From GCA-2693325 sp036343635 (GTDB taxonomy: Bacteria; Latescibacterota; UBA2968; UBA8231), in NCBI GenBank assembly GCA_036343635.1, contig JAYYVF010000030.1, positions 1 to 12,142 of the forward strand: a stretch of DNA of 12,142 nt, given 5' to 3'. The notes below the pieces were generated by a model that was given only the letters and a program-made list of their open reading frames with translations, was not told the origin of the DNA and did no database searches. Position 1 is the first letter of the stretch; each line of letters opens with the position of its first letter. The position numbers were made by a program, and so were the translations under genes. This document shows, in pieces, positions 6,254 through 12,142 of this stretch.

Positions 6254-7435
6254 TCATTTCAAACATGTGTTTAGCCTGCGTTCCTCTTCTTCCGCCCACT
6301 CTTTGTCGTTCAAGGGCATTTTATCTGGAAATTTCAAACCCGCCTCCTCACGCCATCGCAGTAGAGGATGATCGCGTTGAACCTGGGGGAGGTCTACGTG
6401 TCGACCGTATGCCGCTGATTCAAAAATCCCCATAATAATTTCGATAACATGACGACCAGAGATTCCGTTACATTCGTGGTCTCTGTTTTGGTCCAGAGCA
6501 CGCACATATTCTTCTACAAAACAATAATCTCCCTCCGCCATCTGATCTAATTTAAACTCTGCATCTAGTGATTCGAAGCTATCCGGATACAGTGGGTCCA
6601 AGGGTCTCCAGCAGTCTAACCCATCTTTCGGCAATGGATGCGGATTTGGAAGATGCCAAGCTCCGTGAGGATGCCAAAGGAGTCGCCCCTCTGTACCACA
6701 TAATTCTATAACATGAGCATTCAAATCATTCTTAGTAAAACGATGTTGGAGCAGCGTTCCTACTATCCCATTTTCAAAAAGGAGAGACGCAGAAACACAA
6801 TCACCAGCAATTATTCCATTGCCACGTGGAGCATGCAAAACATCTTTGGGAGCAATTGGACGACCACGTACCGTCGCATGTGCGGTTACCCGCTGAACTG
6901 ATCCTCCAAATTTTATTAAACTTGTCAAAAGGTGCGTTCCGATTTCCATCAAGCCAAATCCGCCGTAGTAGCCCTTCCCACTTGCATAAATATGACGGAG
7001 TTCCCCGATTTTCCCGGAAGAGAGTGCCGCCGATATAGCTTGTGTCCATGCACTTACACGCCACTGATGATGAACGGCAATCCGGGAATTTTTCTCTGCT
7101 GCCTTACTTATCATTGCATCTGTTTCGCCAAGGTTTAAGCCCATCGGTTTCTCTACATCTATGTGTACTGCATGCTCCAATACCTGCAATGCCAGTGGAG
7201 CATGCAGGTATGGTGCCGTCGGTATCACTACGATATCAGGCTCTACCTCTTGGATCATTTTATCCGCATCAGCAAAAAGATCCGGAAGACCTATTTCACG
7301 ACCAAGATCCTCTCTTCGTGATGAAACTATATCACACAAACCCACCACTTCCGTTCTCGGATGAAAATGATAAGCTCTAGCAGCAGCAGTACCCCGTGAA
7401 CGGCAGCCCAAAATGGCAATTCTGTAATTTTTCAT
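6254..7435 (-). CDS. Gfo/Idh/MocA family oxidoreductase 2
   Basis: A 393-residue protein from ATG at 7435. A GTG three codons upstream (7444) is in frame, but AAAGAG lies about 10 bases before the ATG and almost touches the GTG, so I prefer the ATG. Seen: Rossmann start YRIAILGCRSRGTAAARA with the glycine turn G10-G15; GLCD (32-35), the acidic end of strand 2; EKP (95-97); GTHLLT (166-171), where the family's usual Asp after GTHxx is Thr171; and a C-terminal VDLPQVQRDHPLLRW like those of its two paralogues. The missing Asp suggests altered catalysis or a different substrate. The charged tail (KEWAEEEERR) is longer than in the paralogues. It is second in the minus unit, after oxidoreductase 3. 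Two interleaved inverted repeats occur at 7168-7211. Confidence 0.92.
   Translation of the reverse strand: MKNYRIAILGCRSRGTAAARAYHFHPRTEVVGLCDIVSSRREDLGREIGLPDLFADADKMIQEVEPDIVVIPTAPYLHAPLALQVLEHAVHIDVEKPMGLNLGETDAMISKAAEKNSRIAVHHQWRVSAWTQAISAALSSGKIGELRHIYASGKGYYGGFGLMEIGTHLLTSLIKFGGSVQRVTAHATVRGRPIAPKDVLHAPRGNGIIAGDCVSASLLFENGIVGTLLQHRFTKNDLNAHVIELCGTEGRLLWHPHGAWHLPNPHPLPKDGLDCWRPLDPLYPDSFESLDAEFKLDQMAEGDYCFVEEYVRALDQNRDHECNGISGRHVIEIIMGIFESAAYGRHVDLPQVQRDHPLLRWREEAGLKFPDKMPLNDKEWAEEEERRLNTCLK
7168..7211. repeat. Two interleaved inverted repeats inside Gfo/Idh/MocA 2
   Basis: CTGCATGCTCCA (7168-7179) pairs exactly with TGGAGCATGCAG (7196-7207): 12-bp arms, 16-base loop. ATACCTGCA (7180-7188), in the loop of the first, pairs exactly with TGCAGGTAT (7203-7211): 9-bp arms, 14-base loop. 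The right arms share five bases (7203-7207), so in RNA the two stems could not both form completely; either they exclude each other or they form a pseudoknot-like fold. The region encodes the segment just before the EKP motif. Confidence 0.88.
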
Positions 7436-7470
7436 AACACTCACGCTCTTTGTCTTTAATAAAATATCCT

Positions 7471-7493
7471 GCTACGATTAACATCTACGTAGC
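7471..7493 (-). repeat. Small hairpin spanning the stop codon of Gfo/Idh/MocA 3
   Basis: GCTACG (7471-7476) and CGTAGC (7488-7493) are exact complements around an 11-base loop, and the TAG stop at 7485-7487 lies at the stem-loop edge. On the minus strand it is followed by AGGATATTTTATT, which is only partly T-rich. It may mark 3'-end processing or weak attenuation between oxidoreductases 3 and 2. A 6-bp stem could also be chance. Confidence 0.25.
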
Positions 7494-8615
7494 GCCCGCA
7501 TCAAGCCAGAAAGAATAAGGGTTTTCTCTATTTACCAACGGCAAGCTCACACGACCGCCTAAAAGTTGAGATTCATGTACTGCGGCTATCATCTCTTGCG
7601 CAGCCAGCGCGTCTTTACCACTGGAAGCCTCCACTACATCCCTACCTTCTTCCATGGCTTCTAATAATTCTTTCACGATACAAACATTCGAATAATGAGT
7701 TCGTTCGTTCATTGGAATAGCTTCCCAACCATCAATGTATATTCTTTCCCAAGCTACTTCATCATCCGGAATAAATAATCCGTCATTATAGAAATACATT
7801 TCCCCGTTCGGAGAATTTCTTAATGATAGAATTCCCTCGGTCCCATGAGCCTCAAATCCAAAATGACGAGTATTGCGCGAAGTACACGCATGATTCGGAA
7901 AGGATTCAAAATGTCCTGTAACTCCGTTTTCAAATGCGTAATATGCTGAGATTTGGTCACCGGCAGTCAAACCGATCCCCTCATTTCCTATATGTGCATC
8001 CTCAGCCGTAACTGCACACCCTTTCTTCTGAACATGGGCATGAATCCATTTTACTTCCGCCCCTGCCATATAGCGCATATTGTCCATCATATGAGGTCCC
8101 AGCACTGCAAGATCTTCACCCCCAGCCCGTCGGTCCCATTTACCACGAGCGCGCAAAACCTGTAACTGGCCTATGCGACCCTCATCAACCCAACGCTTCG
8201 CTAATTGTTCATATGGGTTGGCCCGGCGATGGGCAACTGCAACACGAACCTCACCTTTTCGACACGCTTCTAACATTGAATCTGCCTCAGCCAATGTTGC
8301 AGCCAACGGTTTTTCACAGAACAATGCTCGAGCACTCGAGGACGCAACCGCTTTCACCATTTCAGCATGGTGAACTAATGCACGGGGACAAACATTTACG
8401 ATATCTATATTTTCTTTTTCGAGCATTTCATTAAAATTTAAATATGCACGTTCAGCTTGACAGCGAATAACAGCAGCCTCGAGTCCCGAAGGATCTGGGT
8501 CAGCGACCGCCACAACCGCTACATCAGACATATCTTTATAGACAAGGTCGAGACCGTGCCCGTAATCACCCTGCCCGGTGTGCCCTATGATTGCAGCTTT
8601 GTATTTAGCTACCAC
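7485..8615 (-). CDS. Gfo/Idh/MocA family oxidoreductase 3
   Basis: A 376-residue protein. The start codon is GTG (8613-8615), with GAGGGA about four bases upstream; no upstream ATG is in frame near it. Seen: nucleotide-binding segment IIGHTGQGDYGHG (9-21), an unusual glycine-rich variant; AVADPDPSG (36-44); EKP (101-103); GPHMMD (173-178), with H175 and D178 as the catalytic pair; and C-terminal VSLPLVNRENP, like its paralogues. Known: oxidation of a sugar or cyclitol, or reduction of the ketone, with NAD(P). It is the first gene of the minus unit that continues through oxidoreductase 2, HAD, isomerase and DUF1015, so the 196-bp spacer upstream should hold the promoter. The GTG start with a close ribosome-binding site may lower its translation relative to later genes. 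Confidence 0.92.
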   Translation of the reverse strand: MVAKYKAAIIGHTGQGDYGHGLDLVYKDMSDVAVVAVADPDPSGLEAAVIRCQAERAYLNFNEMLEKENIDIVNVCPRALVHHAEMVKAVASSSARALFCEKPLAATLAEADSMLEACRKGEVRVAVAHRRANPYEQLAKRWVDEGRIGQLQVLRARGKWDRRAGGEDLAVLGPHMMDNMRYMAGAEVKWIHAHVQKKGCAVTAEDAHIGNEGIGLTAGDQISAYYAFENGVTGHFESFPNHACTSRNTRHFGFEAHGTEGILSLRNSPNGEMYFYNDGLFIPDDEVAWERIYIDGWEAIPMNERTHYSNVCIVKELLEAMEEGRDVVEASSGKDALAAQEMIAAVHESQLLGGRVSLPLVNRENPYSFWLDAGAT

Positions 8616-8811
8616 AATTCCCTCGTTATCTAAAATCTATGAGATAGGTTTCCGTGAAGTTTTAGTCGAGCAACAATGTCTCGAATGCCAATTTAATTTT
8701 ACATGGTATCTTTCGACCTAACTGGAGACTTTCGTACAAAAACAATTTTCTTAGAACAGAAATTGTCCGCAACAATCTTTAAGCAACTAAGTTGCACATT
8801 AGAAAATGGTC
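8616..8811 (-). promoter_or_regulatory. Intergenic spacer, probable promoter region of the oxidoreductase-isomerase unit
   Basis: This is the longest gene-free stretch, 196 bp between two same-strand units. It should carry the 3' end of the sulfotransferase message and the promoter for the GTG-started oxidoreductase. Seen: GCAACTAAGTTGC (8783-8795, 5-bp arms) just downstream of the sulfotransferase stop but with no T-run; ATTGT with ACAAT (8762-8776); TCGAG with CTCGA (8666-8684); and a direct repeat GCAACAAT at 8670-8677 and 8769-8776, about 100 bp apart. No sigma-70 pair is convincing on the minus strand. The repeated octamer could be a binding site; the evidence is thin. Confidence 0.35.
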
Positions 8812-9531
8812 TCAGATCCCGTATCCGCTTTCTGTCATTGCCGTAGACAAAAAATCAAAGGTGTGGTTTTCTTTATCTATTTTCCATCGTCCCACCGATT
8901 CAGGCCGTACGACAATGCGCCCTAACGGGATTCCCAAAAAGGATTCTAATTTCGTAAGTGTCACTTCTTGATTCATTACAAAATCTTCAAATCGCACATC
9001 TATACAATGGCTGGGGCGAGGCGTTGCCTTCATTAATTCGTACTGATACTTCCACGAAATGGCTCGACGCCTACGGATATCATCCGTCCTGGGATATTTA
9101 ATACCGAAGTCCGAAAGGTCATCGGTTTTATGACCGCTGATTATACTGTCTCTCGGATCTCTTAACCAATGTATATATTTGGCATCAGGAAACATCCTAC
9201 TAATCCATGGATAAATAAGTGTGGTTTCCGGTAGCTTCCACCCTTTTTGCTGAGCAGAATCATTCAGTACATCATCCAAATATGCATTTATTAAATCAAC
9301 AAATTCTGGATCTATTTCTATATGATTTAAAGTATCAAAATCCCAGTTTAGCCCTCCCTTCCATTCCACATATTTAGCCATTACACGACAAGCATCATAC
9401 AATTGTTGTGGCGGTATCTTGTCCCCTGAACGATTTTGACAATTACCCATAAACACACCGCTTGCATAAAGCGTATGTGAAATAGCTCGTGTGCCACCGT
9501 GACCTCGGCCTATGATAGTGATCAAAGACAT
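8812..9531 (-). CDS. Sulfotransferase-like P-loop protein
   Basis: A 239-residue protein with ATG at 9531 and a poorly spaced AAAGG upstream, 6 bp after the stop of the sialidase-like gene. Seen: N-terminal strand-loop LITIIGRGHGGTR (3-15), the 5'-phosphosulfate-binding loop position; YIHWLRDPRDSIIS (119-132), matching the 3'-phosphate-binding RDPRDxxxS motif; VRFEDFV (179-185); and a C-terminal GRWK (214-217), as in sulfotransferase ends. Known: such enzymes move sulfate from PAPS to a hydroxyl or amine. No signal peptide or membrane segment, so it is probably cytoplasmic. It is the last gene of the symporter unit. A sulfate-adding enzyme in an apparent catabolic unit is unexpected; it could instead modify a product for storage or surface use. 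Fold and motifs are clear, acceptor unknown. Confidence 0.85.
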   Translation of the reverse strand: MSLITIIGRGHGGTRAISHTLYASGVFMGNCQNRSGDKIPPQQLYDACRVMAKYVEWKGGLNWDFDTLNHIEIDPEFVDLINAYLDDVLNDSAQQKGWKLPETTLIYPWISRMFPDAKYIHWLRDPRDSIISGHKTDDLSDFGIKYPRTDDIRRRRAISWKYQYELMKATPRPSHCIDVRFEDFVMNQEVTLTKLESFLGIPLGRIVVRPESVGRWKIDKENHTFDFLSTAMTESGYGI

Positions 9532-9537
9532 AACGAA

Positions 9538-10617
9538 CTAAAAACCTTTATTATTAGCATATAAATCTACCTCGTCAATCGTGAAATGTATACCTGCAAC
9601 ATAAGGCTCTTCATTTTCTGTCCAGTGTCCATACGTGGCGGTGAAAATTGTTTGGTCAGGTAACAGTTCAAGTGCCGGGTAGGCACAATCAGACCCTTTC
9701 TTATTGATCATAAATCTTAATTTATATTGTCCATCGTTCCCACAAACCAAATCCTCATAAGTGCCTAACCAACCCACCCAATCCCCCCATGTTGATGAAT
9801 TGAAACCCATATCGCGAAAAGAGATCAAAAGCCGTCCGTCTTTAATATACAATGACTGATGTCGGTCTCCGGTCAATAAACCCGGCAGCTCTTTAGGTTT
9901 TGTCCAATTTGTCCCTTCATCATCAGAAAAGATAACCATTGAATTATACTTGCGACTATTCTCTCGCAAAATGATACACAGTTGATTACCATCTGGTGAA
10001 CGCAGAATACAGGGTTCACATAAATGGGCCGATTCGTGACGAACAATTTCAGTAGGCTGTCCCCAAGTTAAGCCGCCATCATTTGAATAAACTGCGTATA
10101 CGACAAATTCCTCCGTTTCATGCATTGTATTATTCAAAAAACGTCCATCGTCATGGAAAAGCGCCATGTAACGTCCACCTTTTAAACGGATTAGGTCGGA
10201 CATCGCAACGATCCCACCGTATTTGCCAATAGGCTCTAATTCGCTCCAAGTAGCACCATCATCTTCACTTAACGCTGAACGTATTGGATGAAGACCCGAA
10301 AACATTAGTAAACGTTTACAACCAACATTATCCACGGTGCGATAAATGGTAGGAACTTCTAGCGATGAAGCCCACGTTTCGGGCACAGGTAAACGTTCGC
10401 TCCATGTCCGACCTCCATCTCCACTATGTTTTAAAACAATTGGTCCTCGGCCATGCCCCTTAGGATAAACAATCCACATGGTTCGCCCGTCTTCTAACAA
10501 TACCGTTGTGGGATGTCCCAAATATTGGTTCGCCTCACGATCAACAACTACGTGTCGGGAAACATCGTGAGCAAAGTCAACAAATGGGATCGAAGAGGCT
10601 TCTCGCACCGTAGGCAT
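9538..10617 (-). CDS. Sialidase/neuraminidase-like Asp-box protein (exo-alpha-sialidase family)
   Basis: A 359-residue six-bladed beta-propeller. ATG at 10617; the nearest ribosome-binding-like run (GAAAGG) is 14 bases upstream, so initiation may be weak. Seen: four Asp boxes of SxDxGxTW type, at 65-72, 117-124, 178-185 and a degenerate one (SDDEGTNW) at 231-238; E201 in LCEPCILRSPDG; R218 in ILREN and R268 in SFRDM, candidates for the substrate-binding arginines; Y313 in CAYPAL, candidate for the nucleophilic tyrosine. Known: true sialidases remove terminal sialic acid, but many relatives in environmental bacteria are untested and may cut other glycosides. There is no N-terminal signal peptide or lipobox, so it appears intracellular. 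It lies between the SDR (51 bp) and the sulfotransferase-like gene (6 bp), downstream of the symporter. Confidence 0.88.
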   Translation of the reverse strand: MPTVREASSIPFVDFAHDVSRHVVVDREANQYLGHPTTVLLEDGRTMWIVYPKGHGRGPIVLKHSGDGGRTWSERLPVPETWASSLEVPTIYRTVDNVGCKRLLMFSGLHPIRSALSEDDGATWSELEPIGKYGGIVAMSDLIRLKGGRYMALFHDDGRFLNNTMHETEEFVVYAVYSNDGGLTWGQPTEIVRHESAHLCEPCILRSPDGNQLCIILRENSRKYNSMVIFSDDEGTNWTKPKELPGLLTGDRHQSLYIKDGRLLISFRDMGFNSSTWGDWVGWLGTYEDLVCGNDGQYKLRFMINKKGSDCAYPALELLPDQTIFTATYGHWTENEEPYVAGIHFTIDEVDLYANNKGF

Positions 10618-10668
10618 ACTCTAAATCACGGCCTTTCGCGTTCACAAATAGAGAAACAGGAAAGGGTC

Positions 10669-11397
10669 TTAAAGATTTTCATCGAAAGTAATTGAGGGTT
10701 TCCAACCTAAACGCATTTCAGTGTAAGCAACATCCGTGGCAAGAGAGCCTCCCGGAGTAGCCATTACATAAAAACACTCATAGTCTATATTTTCAGCCTC
10801 TAAGGCACAAACCAGAGCTGAGGCAACATCCCGTCGATCGATAGCCCCCCAATAGAATCCATCAATCGCTGAACCGTCAGTGGTAACCATCTTCTCGGCA
10901 TCAATAATTCCCCAAGGTCGTATTGCTGCAATCGATAATTCATGTTGCTCGTGAAAATTACGAGCCAGTTCCTCCTGCAACAACTTTGATAAAGCATAGG
11001 GACCTGAGGCTTTTAGTGGATAAAGATCTCTATGTAGAAATGTTGACGGAGGACCAGGATAACCGGTATGTACGGCCCCACTTGACGTATGAACAAAACG
11101 CTTTATTCCGCATTCCCGAGCCGCCTCCAGCATATTGTACATACCACTCACATTAACCGTGAATCCCAATCCACCTCCACCATACGCATCGTTCGGGGCC
11201 ATTATTGTATTTACAATGGCATCATGACCTTCCACTGCTTTTAACAAGTTTTCATAGTCCAACACGTCGCCCACCAAAGCTCCCTCCCAATCGGTTACAT
11301 CACGAACATCAAGTGCCGTAACTTCGTGTCGGTCGTTCAACAAATCTAACGCGATACGACCAACAAAACCTGCTGCACCCGTCAACAATACCCGCAT
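10669..11397 (-). CDS. NAD-dependent epimerase/dehydratase family protein (extended-type SDR)
   Basis: A 242-residue SDR. ATG at 11397 has AAGGA seven bases upstream, overlapping the stop of the mini membrane protein. Seen: cofactor motif TGAAGFVG (6-13); acidic D30 after strand 2, favouring NAD; GDVLDYENL (43-51); active-site serine in TSSGAV (104-109); catalytic Y134-x-x-x-K138 in PYALSK; RPWGIID (160-166). All key residues are present. At 242 residues it is shorter than most sugar-nucleotide epimerases (about 300 or more) and nearer uronate-dehydrogenase-type members. That would fit a uronate-to-aldarate route with the enolase-superfamily gene, but this is inference. It follows the symporter and small membrane gene in the same unit. 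Confidence 0.9.
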   Translation of the reverse strand: MRVLLTGAAGFVGRIALDLLNDRHEVTALDVRDVTDWEGALVGDVLDYENLLKAVEGHDAIVNTIMAPNDAYGGGGLGFTVNVSGMYNMLEAARECGIKRFVHTSSGAVHTGYPGPPSTFLHRDLYPLKASGPYALSKLLQEELARNFHEQHELSIAAIRPWGIIDAEKMVTTDGSAIDGFYWGAIDRRDVASALVCALEAENIDYECFYVMATPGGSLATDVAYTEMRLGWKPSITFDENL

Positions 11398-11406
11398 GAC
11401 TTGTCC

Positions 11407-11571
11407 TTAGGATTCTTCATTAGAGGAGGGGTCATCAGCCTGCTGGCGTAACGAACGCATCATAGATCGAATGTCTCCAATGCCTCCGATAACTACTACG
11501 ATCTCGACCAGAAAAAACAAGAATACAGAAATTGCCAAGATACCAGTCCAAAATATTTGCCAACCGGTCAT
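11407..11571 (-). CDS. 54-residue single-span membrane protein beside the symporter
   Basis: ATG at 11571, TAA at 11407-11409. The ribosome-binding site GAAAGGG lies 8 bases upstream, one of the best in the window, which argues for real translation. It starts 17 bp after the symporter stop and ends 9 bp before the SDR start. Seen: MTGWQIFWTG, then a hydrophobic span of about 20 residues (about 8-30, rich in I, V, F, L), then a basic patch (R35, R39, R42) and an acidic tail ending NEES. By the positive-inside rule the C-terminus would be cytoplasmic. I recognise no family. Position suggests an accessory subunit or stabiliser of the sodium:solute symporter. It is smaller, with one span, than the two-span DUF4212-type SSS small subunits. 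Confidence 0.72.
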   Translation of the reverse strand: MTGWQIFWTGILAISVFLFFLVEIVVVIGGIGDIRSMMRSLRQQADDPSSNEES

Positions 11572-11588
11572 AAATATTTCCCTTTCAA

Positions 11589-12142
11589 TTATCTGGAAAC
11601 AGGTGCCAGTGCTTTAGGAGGATGGGAGTTTTGTGTCACTAATGATCCAACTACAAGAAATAAAAAACTTGCGACATAAGTTACTATGCCCACCAACTTA
11701 TCTTTGACAATCCACTCTAAATGATCTGGTAAAACACCGGTGTCGCTTAGAAAAATTGACGCCAAGGGCAGGGTACCAGCTATACATAGAGAAGCCAGGG
11801 TGCCAGGAGTATTCGTGCGCTTCCAATACAGTCCCATTGCTGTAGTAAGAAGAACACTCGCGCTATACATAGTGCCAGTAATTGCGATAAATCGAAAAAA
11901 CGTATCTGGCGGAGAATAGAGATAACCCCAGCCTAATACAAACAAACCGCAGCCTATAACAGAGAAACGCGTAAGTAAGATTTTCTGCCGGTCTCTTAAA
12001 GATGGCTTCAATGGCAAAACTATATCATTGACTAAAATGGAACTCCAGCAAAGTAGATAACTATCAAACGTGGACATGAGTGCTGCCAGCGCTGCTGCTG
12101 TGACAAGGCCTCGTACGCCTGCAGGTAATATTTGCGATAAAT
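11589..12142 (-). CDS. Sodium:solute symporter (SSS) family transporter, C-terminal part
   Basis: The frame is open to the right edge and continues through the internal ATG at 12077, so the N-terminus lies outside. The visible 183 residues end with TAA at 11589-11591. Seen: LPAGVRGLVTAAALAALMSTFDSYLL at residues 5-30, here cited by its key parts GVRGL, AALMSTFDS and the following NDIV, the SSS signature around the second sodium site; then several hydrophobic spans (about 55-75, 83-100, 115-133, 150-170) with loop YWKRTNTPG. Known: the family couples sodium entry to uptake of sugars, sugar acids, amino acids, sialic acid and similar solutes; this C-terminal part does not tell which. It heads the visible part of the unit with the small membrane protein, SDR, sialidase-like and sulfotransferase-like genes. 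Confidence 0.9.
   Translation of the reverse strand, partial: LSQILPAGVRGLVTAAALAALMSTFDSYLLCWSSILVNDIVLPLKPSLRDRQKILLTRFSVIGCGLFVLGWGYLYSPPDTFFRFIAITGTMYSASVLLTTAMGLYWKRTNTPGTLASLCIAGTLPLASIFLSDTGVLPDHLEWIVKDKLVGIVTYVASFLFLVVGSLVTQNSHPPKALAPVSR

Noticed and set aside
6241..6254. A5-TCCG-T5 hairpin after the Gfo/Idh/MocA 2 stop as a terminator.
   Set aside because: The stem is only A-T pairs, too weak, and the next gene follows 44 bp on in the same direction.
8353..8374. TTCACCAT/ATGGTGAA inverted repeat with a 6-base loop in Gfo/Idh/MocA 3.
   Set aside because: Eight-bp arms with short loops are expected a few times in 12 kb by chance.
4719..8615. A classical myo-inositol (iol) operon, from the TIM barrel plus Gfo/Idh/MocA combination.
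   Set aside because: No IolC kinase, IolD hydrolase or IolJ aldolase is present, and the pairings seen here are common to many sugar pathways.
8783..8795. GCAAC-TAA-GTTGC as a Rho-independent terminator of the symporter unit.
   Set aside because: Five-bp stem and no T-run after it on the minus strand.
8703..8846. A 47-codon plus-strand ORF from ATG at 8703 in the spacer, running into the 3' end of the sulfotransferase gene.
   Set aside because: No ribosome-binding site upstream, antisense overlap with a real gene, and no recognisable protein features.
1..12142. CRISPR arrays, insertion sequences, toxin-antitoxin or defence genes, tRNA genes.
   Set aside because: No repeat-spacer pattern, transposase, terminal repeats flanking a gene, defence-type domains or tRNA-like cloverleaf found on reading.

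Overview
The window is a 12.1-kb stretch of dense bacterial genes with no rRNA, tRNA, phage, IS or CRISPR signal. I count 13 genes, two of them cut by the window edges. All look like carbohydrate or small-molecule catabolism: a mandelate racemase/enolase-superfamily dehydratase, two phytanoyl-CoA-dioxygenase-like (PhyH) Fe(II)/2-oxoglutarate enzymes, three Gfo/Idh/MocA oxidoreductases, a xylose-isomerase-like TIM barrel, a HAD phosphatase, a DUF1015 protein, a sulfotransferase-like P-loop protein, a sialidase-like Asp-box protein, a short-chain epimerase/dehydrogenase, and a sodium:solute symporter with a 54-residue membrane mini-protein beside it. Base composition is moderate (mid-40s % GC by eye). 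Families such as PhyH, Gfo/Idh/MocA and Asp-box sialidases clustered with sulfotransferase and SSS symporter genes recall Poribacteria, Latescibacterota, Planctomycetota or Verrucomicrobiota, often marine or sponge-associated. That placement is inference from gene content only.

Layout, left to right. (1) 1-1369, minus: PhyH protein 1 followed by the enolase-superfamily gene, which runs off the left edge. (2) 1370-1464: a 95-bp divergent control region holding a LacI-operator-like palindrome. (3) 1465-3411, plus: a Gfo/Idh/MocA oxidoreductase whose stop codon abuts the start of PhyH protein 2. (4) 3426-8615, minus, read right to left: two Gfo/Idh/MocA oxidoreductases, HAD phosphatase, TIM-barrel isomerase, DUF1015. 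It converges on block 3 with only 14 bp between stops and no visible terminator. (5) 8616-8811: a 196-bp spacer, probably the promoter of block 4 and the 3' end of block 5. (6) 8812-12142, minus, read right to left: SSS symporter (N-terminus off the window), mini membrane protein, SDR, sialidase-like protein, sulfotransferase-like protein.

A working model (inference): the symporter imports a sugar, sugar acid or glycoside. The sialidase-like and sulfotransferase-like proteins act on decorated glycans. The Gfo/Idh/MocA enzymes, SDR and TIM-barrel enzyme oxidise, reduce and isomerise the sugar. The enolase-superfamily enzyme dehydrates the acid, the HAD enzyme removes phosphate, and the PhyH enzymes hydroxylate (or, for protein 1, possibly halogenate) an intermediate. 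No substrate can be named from sequence alone.

Two things stand out. First, PhyH protein 1 has His-Gly-Gly where the iron-binding His-x-Asp is expected, while PhyH protein 2 has an intact His-x-Asp...His set; loss of that carboxylate is the hallmark of Fe/2OG halogenases. Second, coding sequences between 3.2 and 7.3 kb carry several unusually long, perfect or near-perfect inverted repeats: a 20-bp and an 18-bp palindrome, a 12-bp-arm hairpin with a 4-base loop, a 22-bp palindrome with one mismatch, and two interleaved inverted repeats with 12- and 9-bp arms. On simple expectation this is more than one 12-kb window should hold.
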